Origin: Podospora pseudocomata
Lineage: Eukaryota; Ascomycota; Sordariomycetes; Sordariales; Podosporaceae
Direction of reading: 5' to 3'
Length of the DNA stretch: 64,000 bases
NCBI RefSeq assembly: GCF_035222375.1
Contig: NC_085891.1
Coordinates: forward strand, 1,240,001-1,304,000
Below, in pieces: positions 43,055 through 54,109 of this stretch. How positions within the stretch are numbered: the first letter of the stretch is position 1; each line of letters begins with the position of its first letter. Position numbers and translations under genes: made by a program. The notes under the pieces are model-generated. The model saw nothing but the letters and a program-made list of their open reading frames with translations, was not told the DNA's origin and did no database searches.

Positions 43055-46000
43055 TGCCTGATGGGCAAACACGGAAAGGCCGGCGGAGAGCAGGAGAGAG
43101 GCCTAGGTAAAATAGGAAGAGTTCAACGTCGAGGCGACGGCGGGCGCAAGGCAGAGATACCAGCTGAGGGTATATCTAAAAGGCTGAGGGAAAGGAATAG
43201 AGACTGAGGAGGGGACTCAAAAAGAAACAGGCAGAAAAAATGAAGCAAGATGTCGCAGGGCAGGGTGATAAGGCACAGGTGAGGTGGTGATGGTTAGTGA
43301 CTAAGATGGAGCTCGGGAGACCCCTGTAAGCAGTTTCTTTTCAACTTTTTCGATTTTATCCTATTCGGCGCTTCTGCTCAGCGGGACCCCCACCTGCCCA
43401 GCCAGCCATTCAGATGCCGCGAGAGACACATTCAGCACTCCACCATCCCTCGCTGCCAAGGGGCTCTGCAAGGATCCCATGGATGACGACACAACTCATA
43501 GCTCAATTTTTCTCCAAAGGTTTGAAACGTCGCTGGCGATGCATGGCCATTGTCGCAGCAAAAGAGTCATTTTCTTAACTGCCGCGTCCGGAGGCTGGAG
43601 CACCAACAACCCACTGAGACAAGGGAATTTCCGTATTTCGGAGAAGGCCAGTGTGACAGTGGCAGGGCTGACAGACAGCGTGACGGCGTGGGCGGGAAGG
43701 AAACCGCGCAAACGACTCCGATAAGGGGCTGCCACCAGGACATGATAAACATAACCATACCAGAGAGCCTCGATGCGTCCAAAAAGGAGCAGGGACATGT
43801 TTGTCATCAGTTGCCTCCCCCCCCACGCCCCTCCCATCATCTCATTATTTTGCGCAATTGGCATTTGTTCCTGCGCCCCTTCAGCTCGTGTCAGCGGTGA
43901 GAATAGTAGGATGATGTCGAACGACATGCGATTGCAATTCGAGTCTGTGGTTGCGATTAGGGTGCATCCTGGATGTTTGTTCAACAACAACCTCGCCAAC
44001 TCCGCTATCACATGCGGGTCCAGCGTAATTGCACGGACCCTCCGAACGCTCCGCTTCCAGCTCCGACCCGGACGAAGTCTGTCAGTTGAAAATTCCGGCC
44101 CTGTACGGCCGTTGCCAAGTCGGGCCCGGAGCTGCCCCTTGTGGGACTGGGCTCTCCGGCTAAATGCTGTTGGGTCTCAACTCTCAAGCGCTGAGGCGCT
44201 CAGTGTCTTTGACAATTGACCAAGTCTCACACTTGATTATTTTGACTGTTGAAAATCTCAACAAGACGATCATTCCTTCCACAACCAAGGTACTAACAAC
44301 ACATGCTAACAGGGTCGCTCCTGCCAGTCATTACCGACTGCCACCGAGGCTGCTGTCGTCGGGAGAAGTAGGAACATGAAAAGGAAGGGAACATGTGAAG
44401 TGACTCCGACCAAACCCGCAACTTAGTTGGGGAAACTCTTGGTTATCTCCATTCAAGAGACAAACAGCAAGTTTCTTCTCCAACCTATATCCGTCCCGAG
44501 GGATGGGAGTGCGAATCACCGCCTTCTTCCATTGCCGCCGTCCCGAGGCTCCGTCTTCAATTCTATTCCCATTCTTTTCAACTTCCGGGTGGTCTCCTCG
44601 GAGGATATTCGCCCGGTGGTTTGATCTCTGACACAAAAAACCTGTGTACCTGATGCCCAGCCCGGCCCGCATTCCCATCAACGGCGCGCATGAGTGATCG
44701 TCAATGATCTGGTCGCCCGTCAACGCTGGGCCCTCGCACCCCGCATCTGGCTGAGGTCTGGCCTGCATTGCACACCCACCCCTGACCGGCAAGCGATCAA
44801 GATCGAGTTCAGGCTAGGTATCAAGACCACCACTGGCTCTTCACTTCATGAAGCTCTGGGGATTTCCCACATGCACTTATTCTACGCGACTGATCATCGC
44901 CATGCCGTCTTTTGTTCGATGCTTGTGAAGGCTTAACTGATTCTTTAAACAGAACCACAAGTCCACAGCATCATGTCGCAGTGGAAGAGCCTTGGCGGCG
45001 TCTCTGGTGTCGCTGGGTCGAAGCTCTGAGCTCCGTGTGTCTTGGCGATGGCCTTCGGCAACCTCCCCCGCCCCCAACCTTTGCCGACCAGAGTGAAAAA
45101 CCGTCAAGTCACTGACTGCTCCGTGAGATTACGGATCCAGGTTTTGCTTTTCTCACTCTCGCCTACTTTTTCCTTTCCTCATGAAGCGATTGCTACCCCG
45201 GCTTGGTGTAAGAGAGCCAGAGCCGCTCTCCACATTTTGGCACTCGTCGTCCGGCTGAAACGCGACATCCGTGGCTGAGACATCGAACCCCTTGCTCTCC
45301 TGTCACAACTCAACTGCTCCCCTTTCCACTTTCAGACGTCAGGCATAGGCCAGTGCACATTCATCACGGGAACGCTGCCCCCAGCTTTCTTCACGTCAAT
45401 GCCGAGTGTTGCACGAGCAGTCCCTGAAGTCCACCTCTTGGATGAGGCTCTTTTTCAGATGCGCCTCATTGGCTACCAAGAGGCCCCCCCCCGCAGCCGG
45501 CAAGGCAATGGCACTCGACCACACGATCCGAGTCTGGGAAGTCCCTGGCCCTGTTCCCAATCGAGCTGATGTCTCGTAACGCCCCTTCATCCACCCCCGG
45601 GCTGTGATCCCTCAGTAGGAAGGAGCTCTTGATTGCCCTCTGAAGCCGGAACCAGGATCCCTGAGCCATCTCCGGCTCTTGGGTGTTCGGTCAAGGCAGT
45701 CTGCGGGGAAAGGGTTGTCAGAATGAGAGCTTGTGGTGTCGCTCGAGCCATCCTAGACGTCTCCTCTGGAAAGCTTGGGCTCTTGGTTCGTCATGCACCC
45801 ACCCTCTCCCCCGGAGGCGGGTGATCAGTCCTGGTTCTGACCTGTTACCACATTCTCTTCTCACCACGCTTTTCTTCCTTTCACTCCATTCTCTCTGCCG
45901 CCTGTTCCATTCTTTTCTTTCCGCAGGGCCGGTTTCCCGTTGCTTTAGTTCTTGTATACTAATTTCATTCTGGATATTTCATCCATAATTCTTTCCATTC

Positions 46001-46177
46001 CTTTCTGTCACTCATTTCAAACTGCGAGTTCATTTCTGTACCCGCTGGAACGCTGTATTATCCATCGAAAATTGAGGGGCAGCTATCCATGAATTGTGGG
46101 ATATGAATCGACTGGGCGGTCTACCCCGATCATCACTGGAAGTTCCAAGGCAAACTTGAGAATCTTGAGAGGAGGGA
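43055..46177. other. 3.1-kb gap without a supported gene
   Basis: Lies between two divergent starts (NADH dehydrogenase and the repeat-rich membrane protein). ORFs up to 171 codons (minus 43496-44011) are present but overlap similar ORFs on the other strand and carry no motif. CT-rich stretches near 45840-46020 look like a pyrimidine-rich core promoter or leader of the plus-strand gene. Confidence 0.45.
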
Positions 46178-48807
46178 ATGGCACCTTTACGTCGTCAAAC
46201 GAAGCCGATTGCTCGAGGGAGAGAAGGAGGTGCTCCCATGTTGGATGCTGGAGAGCTTCACATTCGACAAGAGAATAGGGACGACGAAGACGAGGAGACC
46301 CGACGACGCCGGTTCAGATTTGGCAATAACCGAAACAATAATGACGGGGACGGGGACGGTGACAGCAATCGAAACGGCAGATTTGGCGGGGGAAATCGCG
46401 GCGGTAATAACGACGACAACGACGATAACAACGGTGGTAAATCTGGCAACAACAGAGGAGGCAACAACAGAAACAACAGATTTGGCGGGAATCGAGGTAA
46501 TAATAGAGGGGGCAATAACAATAATAACGGCAATGATAACGGCGATGATGACAACGACGGCGGTAACGGAGGTAACCGGAATGGCGGCAACGGAAACAGA
46601 CGATTCAGAGGCGGATTCAGAAATCGAATTGGGAATGGAAATGGGAACGGGAATGGGAACGGGAATGGGAACGGGAATGGTAACAACGGGAATGATAACA
46701 ACGGAAACGATGACTCTAACCCGCCAGAGGACTCGCCAGAGGACTCTCCCGAAGCAGACCCTTCCGTGACACCGCCGCCCTCGGGGGACTCCCCGCCGAC
46801 CGAACCGCCCCCGGCCGAGGTGCCAGCCGAAGATGCCCCAGCCGAAGATGCCCCAGCCGAAGATGCCCCAGCCGAAGATGCCCCAGCCGAAGATGCCCCA
46901 GCCGAAGATGCCCCAGCCGAAGATGCCCCAGCCGAAGATGTACCAGTCGAAGATGTGCCAGTTGAATCTGTCCCGTCTGCAGATTTTGCAGCAGAGCCCG
47001 TACCGGCCGAGCCGGCACCAGCTGAGCCGGCACCGGTTGAGCCTTCGCCGCCAGAAGCCACACTTGTCGAGGTTGTTCCTCCCGAAGCAACACCTGCGCC
47101 AAGCCCTCCTCCAATATCAGGAGATCCTGGAGCTCCGCCCAACCCAGGCGTCATCGTTCTACAGTCCCAAATACAAGCAACGCCAACAGTAGAAGTGAGT
47201 TTTCAGGGATGAAAATGAACAAGTCCCTCTTTGCTAACTTTGTGCAGGCGGTGCCGACTGTGACTGACTTTGTACCTGTCGAAACGGCAACCAACCTGGA
47301 TGGGACCACCGGACTTTTGACAGAAATTATCGGAAACGGCTCGCGGTCAGACGGAGCTGTTCCCTTCCCCACGGATCCAACACCAACGTCGCTTCCAGTG
47401 CCTGATATTGTAAACCTTCCTGGAGGTGATCGAGATGCTTCTGGGCCCACCAGCACTGTTATTCCCGATGATAGCAACCGCATTGAGGCTCCTCAGGGAG
47501 GTATGGATCCGACCGCGGAGAGAGTCCTGATCTCTGTGGGATCCATTGGTAGGTTGTTGCTCTGCTTTTCTTTTGAGGCATATTAGTAACAAGAATAAAC
47601 AGGAGCGTTTGTCTTGATCTGCTTTATCGTTTGGATGGCACGAAGAGCAATGAAAAAATCCCGACTATCCAACAGTGTGGCCAGTGCAGGATCTGGCGGA
47701 GGGCTACCATTCTTTGGACGCAAGAACTCGCACAAGTCGGCGCCTTCTACTGTCACTCTTTCCCCCCCTCCAAAATACCGCGAGAAGGAGGGGGTCCCTG
47801 AGGTCCCGCAAGTAGGGGAATATTATCCTCCAGAGAAGACAAAAGAAGAACCACAGCCTTCATTGCAGCCTCCGCCAACGCAGGTCCAGCAGCAGGTAGC
47901 CGAACCACAAGTTCTCCAAGCCGCCTTACCTTTGCAGCAGCAACAACAGCAGCAACAACAGCAACCGCAACTGCCACTTCTTCAAACTTCATTCCCTGCC
48001 CACCAACCGCAGGTGCCTTTCCCCAACTATTATCAACCAACATACAATGCCGACATGACGTATGATCCGACAAACGCCTTCAATATCATGCCTCCAAATC
48101 TACGGTATTCTCATCAGCAACAAGAGTCCTTTAGTTCCACTAATGCGGCCCAATTTGGGGCATTCATGGTTCGCACCGATCACGCAAACGTAACTTATCC
48201 AAACGGAGTCTCGCCAATCACCACGTACTACACCCCGTCGCCAACTGCGCAGCAGTCACAACAGCCGCAACAGCCGCAGCAACTCCCGGTGCCTTATAAT
48301 CTTGTCTATCAGGAAGCTGGTCGGAGATCACTAGTGTCGTCTCTCTCATCAGGATTTGGCGATGGTGCTGAGATTGTAACATCTGCCACCCTCCTTGCGC
48401 CACCACCGCCAGCAGCCACAGCTACCAGGTCGTCTAGCCATTATTCAACCAGGTTTTCATATGTATCACCAGTGCAGCAACAACCGCCGCCATTGCCACA
48501 GCAACCACAAGGCCAGAGAGATACCGTGTACACACAAGCGAGCGAGGACCAACCCACTCGGTTCAGATCGTTGAACTCGTGGGTAGAGCAGCAGACGGGA
48601 CGAATCGTACGAACACAAGAGCGAGACCCGACCTGGCAAATGCAACAGGAACAGATGCCTGGGCACCCGGGGATTCCTGGGATTCACAACCCGCCGGACG
48701 AGCAAAACTTTGGAATGATGATGCAAGACGATGAGGTGCCGAGAAGGGTGGAGAGTGCGCTGGCGAGCATGAGCCCGACGGAGAGGAGCAGGCTAGTAGG
48801 GCCTTGA
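46178..48807 (+). CDS. single-pass membrane protein with Asn/Gly and PAED repeats and Gln-rich cytosolic part
   Basis: Family not recognised; the architecture resembles fungal cell-surface sensors. Three exons, 46178-47194, 47248-47548 and 47603-48807, with introns of 53 and 54 bp in phase, give 840 residues. Order: a basic N-terminus; an Asn/Gly/Asp repeat region (about residues 45-180); acidic Pro/Glu spacer; eight tandem PAED units (about residues 215-255); Pro/Ala/Glu stalk; Thr/Pro-rich segment; one membrane helix at about residues 431-451 (VLISVGSIGAFVLICFIVWMA) followed by the stop-transfer RRAMKKSR; then a Pro/Gln-rich tail of about 380 residues with a poly-Gln run. No N-terminal signal peptide is visible and an in-frame TGA lies 12 bases before the ATG, so an upstream exon carrying a signal peptide is possible. 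Confidence 0.75.
46628..46692 (+). repeat. GGGAA(T/C) hexanucleotide-type coding repeat
   Basis: Alternating GGG-AAT/GGG-AAC codons give a Gly-Asn dipeptide run within the membrane-protein CDS. Confidence 0.85.
46822..46945 (+). repeat. 15-bp coding tandem repeat (PAED-A units)
   Basis: About eight near-identical copies of CCAGCCGAAGATGCC in frame with the membrane-protein CDS; the last copies have drifted (VEDVP). Copy-number variation between strains would be expected. Confidence 0.92.
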
Positions 48808-49628
48808 GTTTATTTACCGACCATGATCATGTAATTCTTTTATCTATAGTCGGAAGATTATGATATTACTCACATGACAAAAAAGCCCCAACCAACCAAC
48901 CTCTGTCCTACCTTGTTTCTTCTCTTCATTGTTGTTTTTCCGAGCCTGGTGCCTGGGGACACGCTTAATACCATTTCTGAGAGAGGGAGTAAGTAGGGCA
49001 GAGGTTTGGATAGGGTGTCATTTGGTTTCGGACATTGTTTTTTTTTTTTTCTCTTCTTTTCACTCTTTTGGGGGGGTTTTTGGCAAAAGAAAAATTGGTG
49101 TGCAGCGAGCGGGTGTTGATCAAGTCTGGAACTTTTTTCTGCTTTTTGTCTTTTTGTAATCTTTGAACCTTTTTTTCTTCTTCGATATTTGTGTCTTGAC
49201 TTTTTTCTGGATACCCATATATACCTTACCTTACCAGGCCTTTTCGCTCGTTTGTTTTTTATTGGAGGGTTGTACTTTTGGGAGGAGAAGGAAAGAAAGT
49301 AGCTGCTTTAGGTTCAGCTTTTGCGGAGATAGCTAGGTAGCAAGATATGAAATTTAACGAGTTGGACAATTCAATACTTGACTCACTCACACAGAAAAGT
49401 CCAATTCTCTTTCAAAGGTATTTGAATTCGTCTACTCATGTGATGATATTCATGTGTCTCTTGGAAACTAGTGATGATAATGCCTATATAATACGAATAA
49501 GCTCCCGTGAACAAAGCCCGGCCCAGTCTCGCAATCCCAAAATCAAACGCCGTTCATATGCCATCGATCCCCCTCCCATCCTTCTCCCAAGTCAATCCGC
49601 ATCGTGTACTCCAACACCCAATCCCTAC
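48808..49628. other. convergent intergenic region (821 bp)
   Basis: T-rich 3' regions of two convergent genes; nothing else seen. Confidence 0.5.
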
Positions 49629-51038
49629 CTAGTTATGTTCAATCGGCTCCTCAGGCAACAGCTCCTCCACCTCCCTCACCCTCAAAAACGCAAACGGCGG
49701 CTGCACAATCCCGTTGAACAAGAAGGTGAAATACACCAGCAGCGCGAAACCGACAACCTGCAACCACTTGAACGTCTCCCACCCCAGACCAAGCGAGACA
49801 ATCCAGATGAAGAGCGTCCTGCAAGTGTCAATCGTAGACCGGGACGTGGCGCTGACGCTCCTGGTGACGGAAAGACCAAAAAAGTTGAAGCCTCTGTTCG
49901 AGAAAAGTCAGCAAACACAGCCCTTTTCGAGAACCACCGGGGATGAAAGAGCGGAACATACCCGATACTAATCATAATCAACAAACTGCTCACAAAAACA
50001 GCTCTGTACTCCCAAAACTGCCTCCAGCCCTCCACCATGTCAAACGGCCCCAGCCTCCCCGCCTCCGTCCGCCCAACAGCAAAATGCAACACCGTCATCC
50101 CGAGCAGCGTGACACTAAACCCAAAAATCCCCTCCCATCCCACCACCCGGATCGGCTCAATGCTCGACCTCTCCAGAATCCACTCCTCAAGGACAAACTG
50201 CGTAGCCGTAAAAATCTGCGCTCCGGCGATCATCAAAACGCCGATGATCACCCTCAACGCATCGCTTTCCACCCCCGTGGCCGAATGCGCAGACGCGGCG
50301 TGTTTCTTGTCCGGTTGAATCGCCCCTGCGAGGCCGACGATGGCAACACCGGTCATGACACCAACAAGGGAAAGCCATTGAAAAAGGTGAAGATGCCGAC
50401 GAAGAAAAATAACACTAAACAACCCCACAAAGAGGACCAACGCCCCTCTAGTCATTTGATAAATCGACGCCGCCACAAGTAACAGCCCCGCGTTCATGAG
50501 GGTGGTTCCCAAAATGTCGCAGATGGCTGGCAAGGCCAAAAGACAAACCCTCCACCCCCGGAGGACAGAATGAGTTTCTTCCTTAAAGGCAGGGTCGTTG
50601 ATTGTCCTGTTGCCGCCACCCCCGGTCAGAGCAGTGCGGGAGTGGATGCTAGCATTGTCCACCGCAGGCTCTTCGTCGTCAGCTGTTGTCCGGACGGGTT
50701 GGTAGGCGGTGGTGGTGTCTGATTTGGCAATGTAGCGGTTGTAGAGAGACATGATGCCCACGACGACCCAGCAGCCCATTTCGCCGACGAACATTTGGAG
50801 GGTTTGGATGACGGGTTGCTCAAAGTGGCGGCGTTTTTTGGGGTCGGGGTTATCGCAGTCGCGGACGCATTGGTTGTCCTTTTTCGGGAGTCAGCTTCAA
50901 TCGGGATAATAAGAGCGATGGAAGAGATGTTGTTACCTGGTATTTGGTCAAGAGGGTGTTGCACACTCCCGTCAGCAGCATCATGCCCACCAGGAACGGT
51001 ATCACCGCCCTGGCGGGGATGATGGTGTTGGGCGCCAT
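49629..51038 (-). CDS. multi-spanning membrane transporter, SLC35F6/EamA-like
   Basis: A drug/metabolite-transporter-superfamily protein of about ten helices; the substrate is unknown. Three exons: 50937-51038, 49962-50878 and 49629-49893, with introns of 58 and 68 bp in phase, give 427 residues. Helix 1 is in exon 1 (AVIPFLVGMMLLTGVCNTLLTKYQ), followed by a cysteine pair (DNQCVRDCDNP) in the first loop. The core contains LLALPAICDILGTTLMNAGLLLV and IYQMTRGALVLFVGLFSVIFLRRHL, the latter matching the duplicated EamA signature, plus LFQWLSLVGVMTGVAIVGLAG. Exon 3 adds SRSTIDTCRTLFIWIVSLGLGWETF, the corresponding motif of the second half. The C-terminal part is cytosolic and acidic. Relatives sit in lysosome/vacuole or Golgi membranes; the location here is inference. 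Confidence 0.85.
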
Positions 51039-51807
51039 GTTTGGCGACAGCGACAGCGATTCGTGATCAACCAGTTATGTGAAAACCGACAACTGAACTG
51101 ACGATGTTGAGGAAAGAGAGGAGGAGGTGGTGCCTGGATAAAGACACCAGAATCAATCGCGCAGCAACGCAAACGCGGCGGAATACCACCCCAGCCGCTT
51201 ATCTCGACGAATGGCAACCTATTTCTCTCTGCAAGGCACCTCAACTGATCTAACTCGTAACGTAATCCCGTGGCTGTCGCGGAACAACAGGAACAGGAAA
51301 CGTGGTCCCTTTTTATTCAGAAACAAAGAAGAACCTGCGGTGTAAGCCTCGTTTTTCTCGAAGCTGTCCGCTTTTGTCGTCGGAAGAGAAGACCAGAGAG
51401 AGAGAGACCGGAGGCTGGAGTCAAAAGGATGGCAGGTGATGCAGATAACGTAACGGCCGCTGTGGGCAAGCGGTGTCCCTGTGACGCTTGGTTGATCAGT
51501 GGAGTTTGGGGAATGCGGAGCCAGCCACAACTCCACCCCCCTGTCAAAAGATCGATAGGCATCCGATAAGCCACCGGAGGACAGCCTCACACAACCTGCA
51601 ACCAACGAGACATCCGAGTCCAGGGCAAAACACTCGTGATTCAAAATATCATGATGATGTTGTTGTTGTTGTCTGACGATGTGGTATATTGACCTTTCTA
51701 CTCCGTAACCTTACTCCCTCCCAAGTCCCTCAAAAACCCAGACCCGCTACCGTAAAACGCCGTTATCATTGCATTTTGGTATTACCATTACTTGTATACC
51801 CCCAAAC
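51039..51807. other. intergenic region (769 bp)
   Basis: Upstream of the SLC35F6-like gene and downstream of the DUF2985 gene (both minus). A short GTT/TGT run lies near 51656-51675. No gene seen. Confidence 0.5.
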
Positions 51808-52995
51808 TTAAGCCTTCTCCACATCCTTCACCTTCTTCTTCTCCTTCGGCTTCTTATCCTTGATATTATTCCAGTGCGGAATCCCCATCTCCTTATCCCT
51901 CGCCAACCTCTCCAAATCCCTATCATTGCACGGCACCCCCTCAATGCTCTTGACCTTCTTCCCCTCCAAAAACATGACATAGCCGCCCACCATCGCTATG
52001 ATGCACGCAATAGCCACCAAAAACCCCGTCACCCAGCTCGGCCGGTCAAAGCGATTCATACCCCACATGACACCGCACAAGCCGCACTGAGCAAACGTGT
52101 TCATCACCATGGACCAAATAACAAAATCCAACTTCCACACCGCCGTCGCAGGCGCCCTCGTCCCTGTCAGCGGCGCATTGGGAATATTCTTCTCGGGCGT
52201 CGGGATCACCTCCCTCGGCACCCCCTCGGGAATATTCTCCGGCCCAACATCCACTGCCAACTCCTCCGACCCCTTCAGTCTGAACCAACTCCTGTGAATC
52301 CCCGCCAGTCTCCTGAGCCCATCGAAATCACCCATGATTCTGTACTTCAACAAGTAATACCAGTCCCTAAACCTCCACGGCGCCAGCCCAAAAGCAGTGA
52401 CGCAGAACAATCCAGTCAGCACCTGAGAATCCCACTCCACCCACTTCCTCCGCGGCGAGTCGATATCATCACAGGTAGGATAACACATGGCCGGTGCGGC
52501 GTTGCAAAGCAGCAAAAACAACATGCCGCCCCACGCAACAATGTTCAAGCCGTAAATAGTCCAAAAGAAACCCATCGGCGTGGTGAAAAATTTCCAGAAT
52601 GATTTCAGTGCCTGCTTGGTGGCTTCGGACTTGGGGTATTTGGGCGGGAAGTGATAGCCGTTATCAAACGACCTTGTGTGCTCCAGAGGGCGCCTTGTTG
52701 GATGTTTATCGGTAGACTCGACCGGCTCAGCGGCGATTGTCTGCTCGTCGGAGGAAGGGACTCGCTTGGTCTCATTCTCGAGGGCGACTTGCTCGGCAGT
52801 GGGGAATTCGCCTGAGGGCGATGCTGTGCGGCCGCCGCCGCGGGGGATGTGAGGGGCGACTAGTGTTGATGCTAGATCTCCAGAAAAGGCCATGAAGCCT
52901 TCGGGTACTCGTGAGGTTTCAAACTCTTCTGACAATCTTTGCACGAGGGAAGGGGTTTTGGAGCCGCCGCGGCCGCTGTAGGGTGGGTTGTCCAT
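51808..52995 (-). CDS. DUF2985 membrane protein
   Basis: Single exon, 395 residues, ATG 52993-52995. It shows the fungal DUF2985 pattern: FTTPMGFFWTIYGLNIVAWGGMLFLLL, then CNAAPAMCYPTCDDIDSPRRKWVEWDSQ with clustered cysteines, then VLTGLFCVTAFGLAPWRFRDWYYLLKYR. Two further hydrophobic segments follow (WKLDFVIWSMVMNTFAQCGLCGVMWG and WVTGFLVAIACIIAMVGGYVMFL). The N-terminal 130 residues are disordered and Ser/Thr/Pro-rich, and the C-terminus is Lys-rich and cytosolic. The biochemical role of the family is unknown to me; relatives are often given unsupported enzyme names. The high cysteine count around the second membrane helix is conserved in the family. Confidence 0.85.
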   Translation of the reverse strand: MDNPPYSGRGGSKTPSLVQRLSEEFETSRVPEGFMAFSGDLASTLVAPHIPRGGGRTASPSGEFPTAEQVALENETKRVPSSDEQTIAAEPVESTDKHPTRRPLEHTRSFDNGYHFPPKYPKSEATKQALKSFWKFFTTPMGFFWTIYGLNIVAWGGMLFLLLCNAAPAMCYPTCDDIDSPRRKWVEWDSQVLTGLFCVTAFGLAPWRFRDWYYLLKYRIMGDFDGLRRLAGIHRSWFRLKGSEELAVDVGPENIPEGVPREVIPTPEKNIPNAPLTGTRAPATAVWKLDFVIWSMVMNTFAQCGLCGVMWGMNRFDRPSWVTGFLVAIACIIAMVGGYVMFLEGKKVKSIEGVPCNDRDLERLARDKEMGIPHWNNIKDKKPKEKKKVKDVEKA

Positions 52996-54109
52996 GTCGT
53001 CGAGGTTGTGATATATGTAGAATATTATCTCATGCGATAGTTGATGTTGCTTGAGGAAATGACCAAATTCTTATGCCAGGTGAAAAAAAGTAGCGGTGAT
53101 GCTGACGTCGGTGGTTAAATTGCTGGGGTGATCTATGTGGGAGATGGCAATGCCAATGACACAAGAGGCTGGGTGTCGCACAGTACACACGCAAGCAGCA
53201 AAAATAAGTTGGCGGAATAACAAGTGTTGAGTTGGAAAATGAAACCAACAGTTCTCTCCTGGTGATGCAGAATTAAAACAAAAGTACTCGAGAGCAATGG
53301 GGTCAGGTTGGATAAAAAGCGAAAAAGGGCACAGGCGGCAGATGGTGTCGTCACATAATCTTGAAGGGGGAACGGCCACGGACGAGAATGGCAGCTTCCG
53401 CGTATTATCGCCTGAGACGGTGTCCGTGTCGTGGGAAGCTGGGCTGAGCACTGGCGCCCAATTGCAGCGAAGGCTTGGCGATGGACGTTTCAACGCCTGG
53501 CCTGGCCTGGCCAGGTAAGGAACGGAAGCGGGAATCGTTCGTGATGCCGTTCTCACCCACCCACCAATCCAACGGGGGCAAAACGGGGAAATTTGGACAT
53601 GCCGATGATGTCACAGCCACAAAAGGACTGTTCCCTTCCCACCACCAGGAATCAGCTTTCTGGGGATTGACCCCGAGAGTGCGTGAGTTGCCGTGAGTGC
53701 ATATCCCACATGCAAGACCCTGGGAGAGACCCTGGGGTGATCCCCATACGATCGGATGTTGGACCGATCAAGATGGGAATCTGAGGAGATTCTGGACCTG
53801 GGTCTCCAGAGTATTTTTGTCGAATTCATAAGCGATACTTTTTGCCAAAGTTCGCCAAATTTGCTTTAACAGGGCTAACCCTAACCCTTCCAACCCGTAA
53901 ATCCAAGGACAACCATCAGCCAAGCTCCAAACCACCTGGCAGCTTCCCAATCACCAATCCACATTCCCAACTCGCGACAACAACTCAACCACCACCCTTC
54001 TCAAACCTTCCCAACCCAACCCTCCATTCAATGGAAAACCCACGATAATCCCACCGCATCCCTTTAATCTATCCACCACTGCTGCGCCAGCAGCCACCCA
54101 CCACCAAAA
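52996..54109. promoter_or_regulatory. divergent promoter region DUF2985 gene / COG1
   Basis: A 1.1-kb gap between outward-facing starts. It contains a double telomere-like motif (CTAACCCTAACCC, 53875-53887) about 225 bp upstream of the COG1 ATG. No other feature is claimed. Confidence 0.5.
53875..53887. promoter_or_regulatory. telobox-like motif upstream of COG1
   Basis: Two consecutive CCCTAA-type units. Telobox elements bind Myb-type factors in some fungal promoters; a function here is inference. Confidence 0.45.

Noticed and set aside
43496-44011. 171-codon minus-strand ORF
   Set aside because: Overlapped by equally long ORFs on the other strand; no recognisable motif.
46833-46945. Direct repeats considered as a CRISPR array
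   Set aside because: Units are 15 bp, contiguous without spacers, in frame inside a coding exon; this is a fungal genome.
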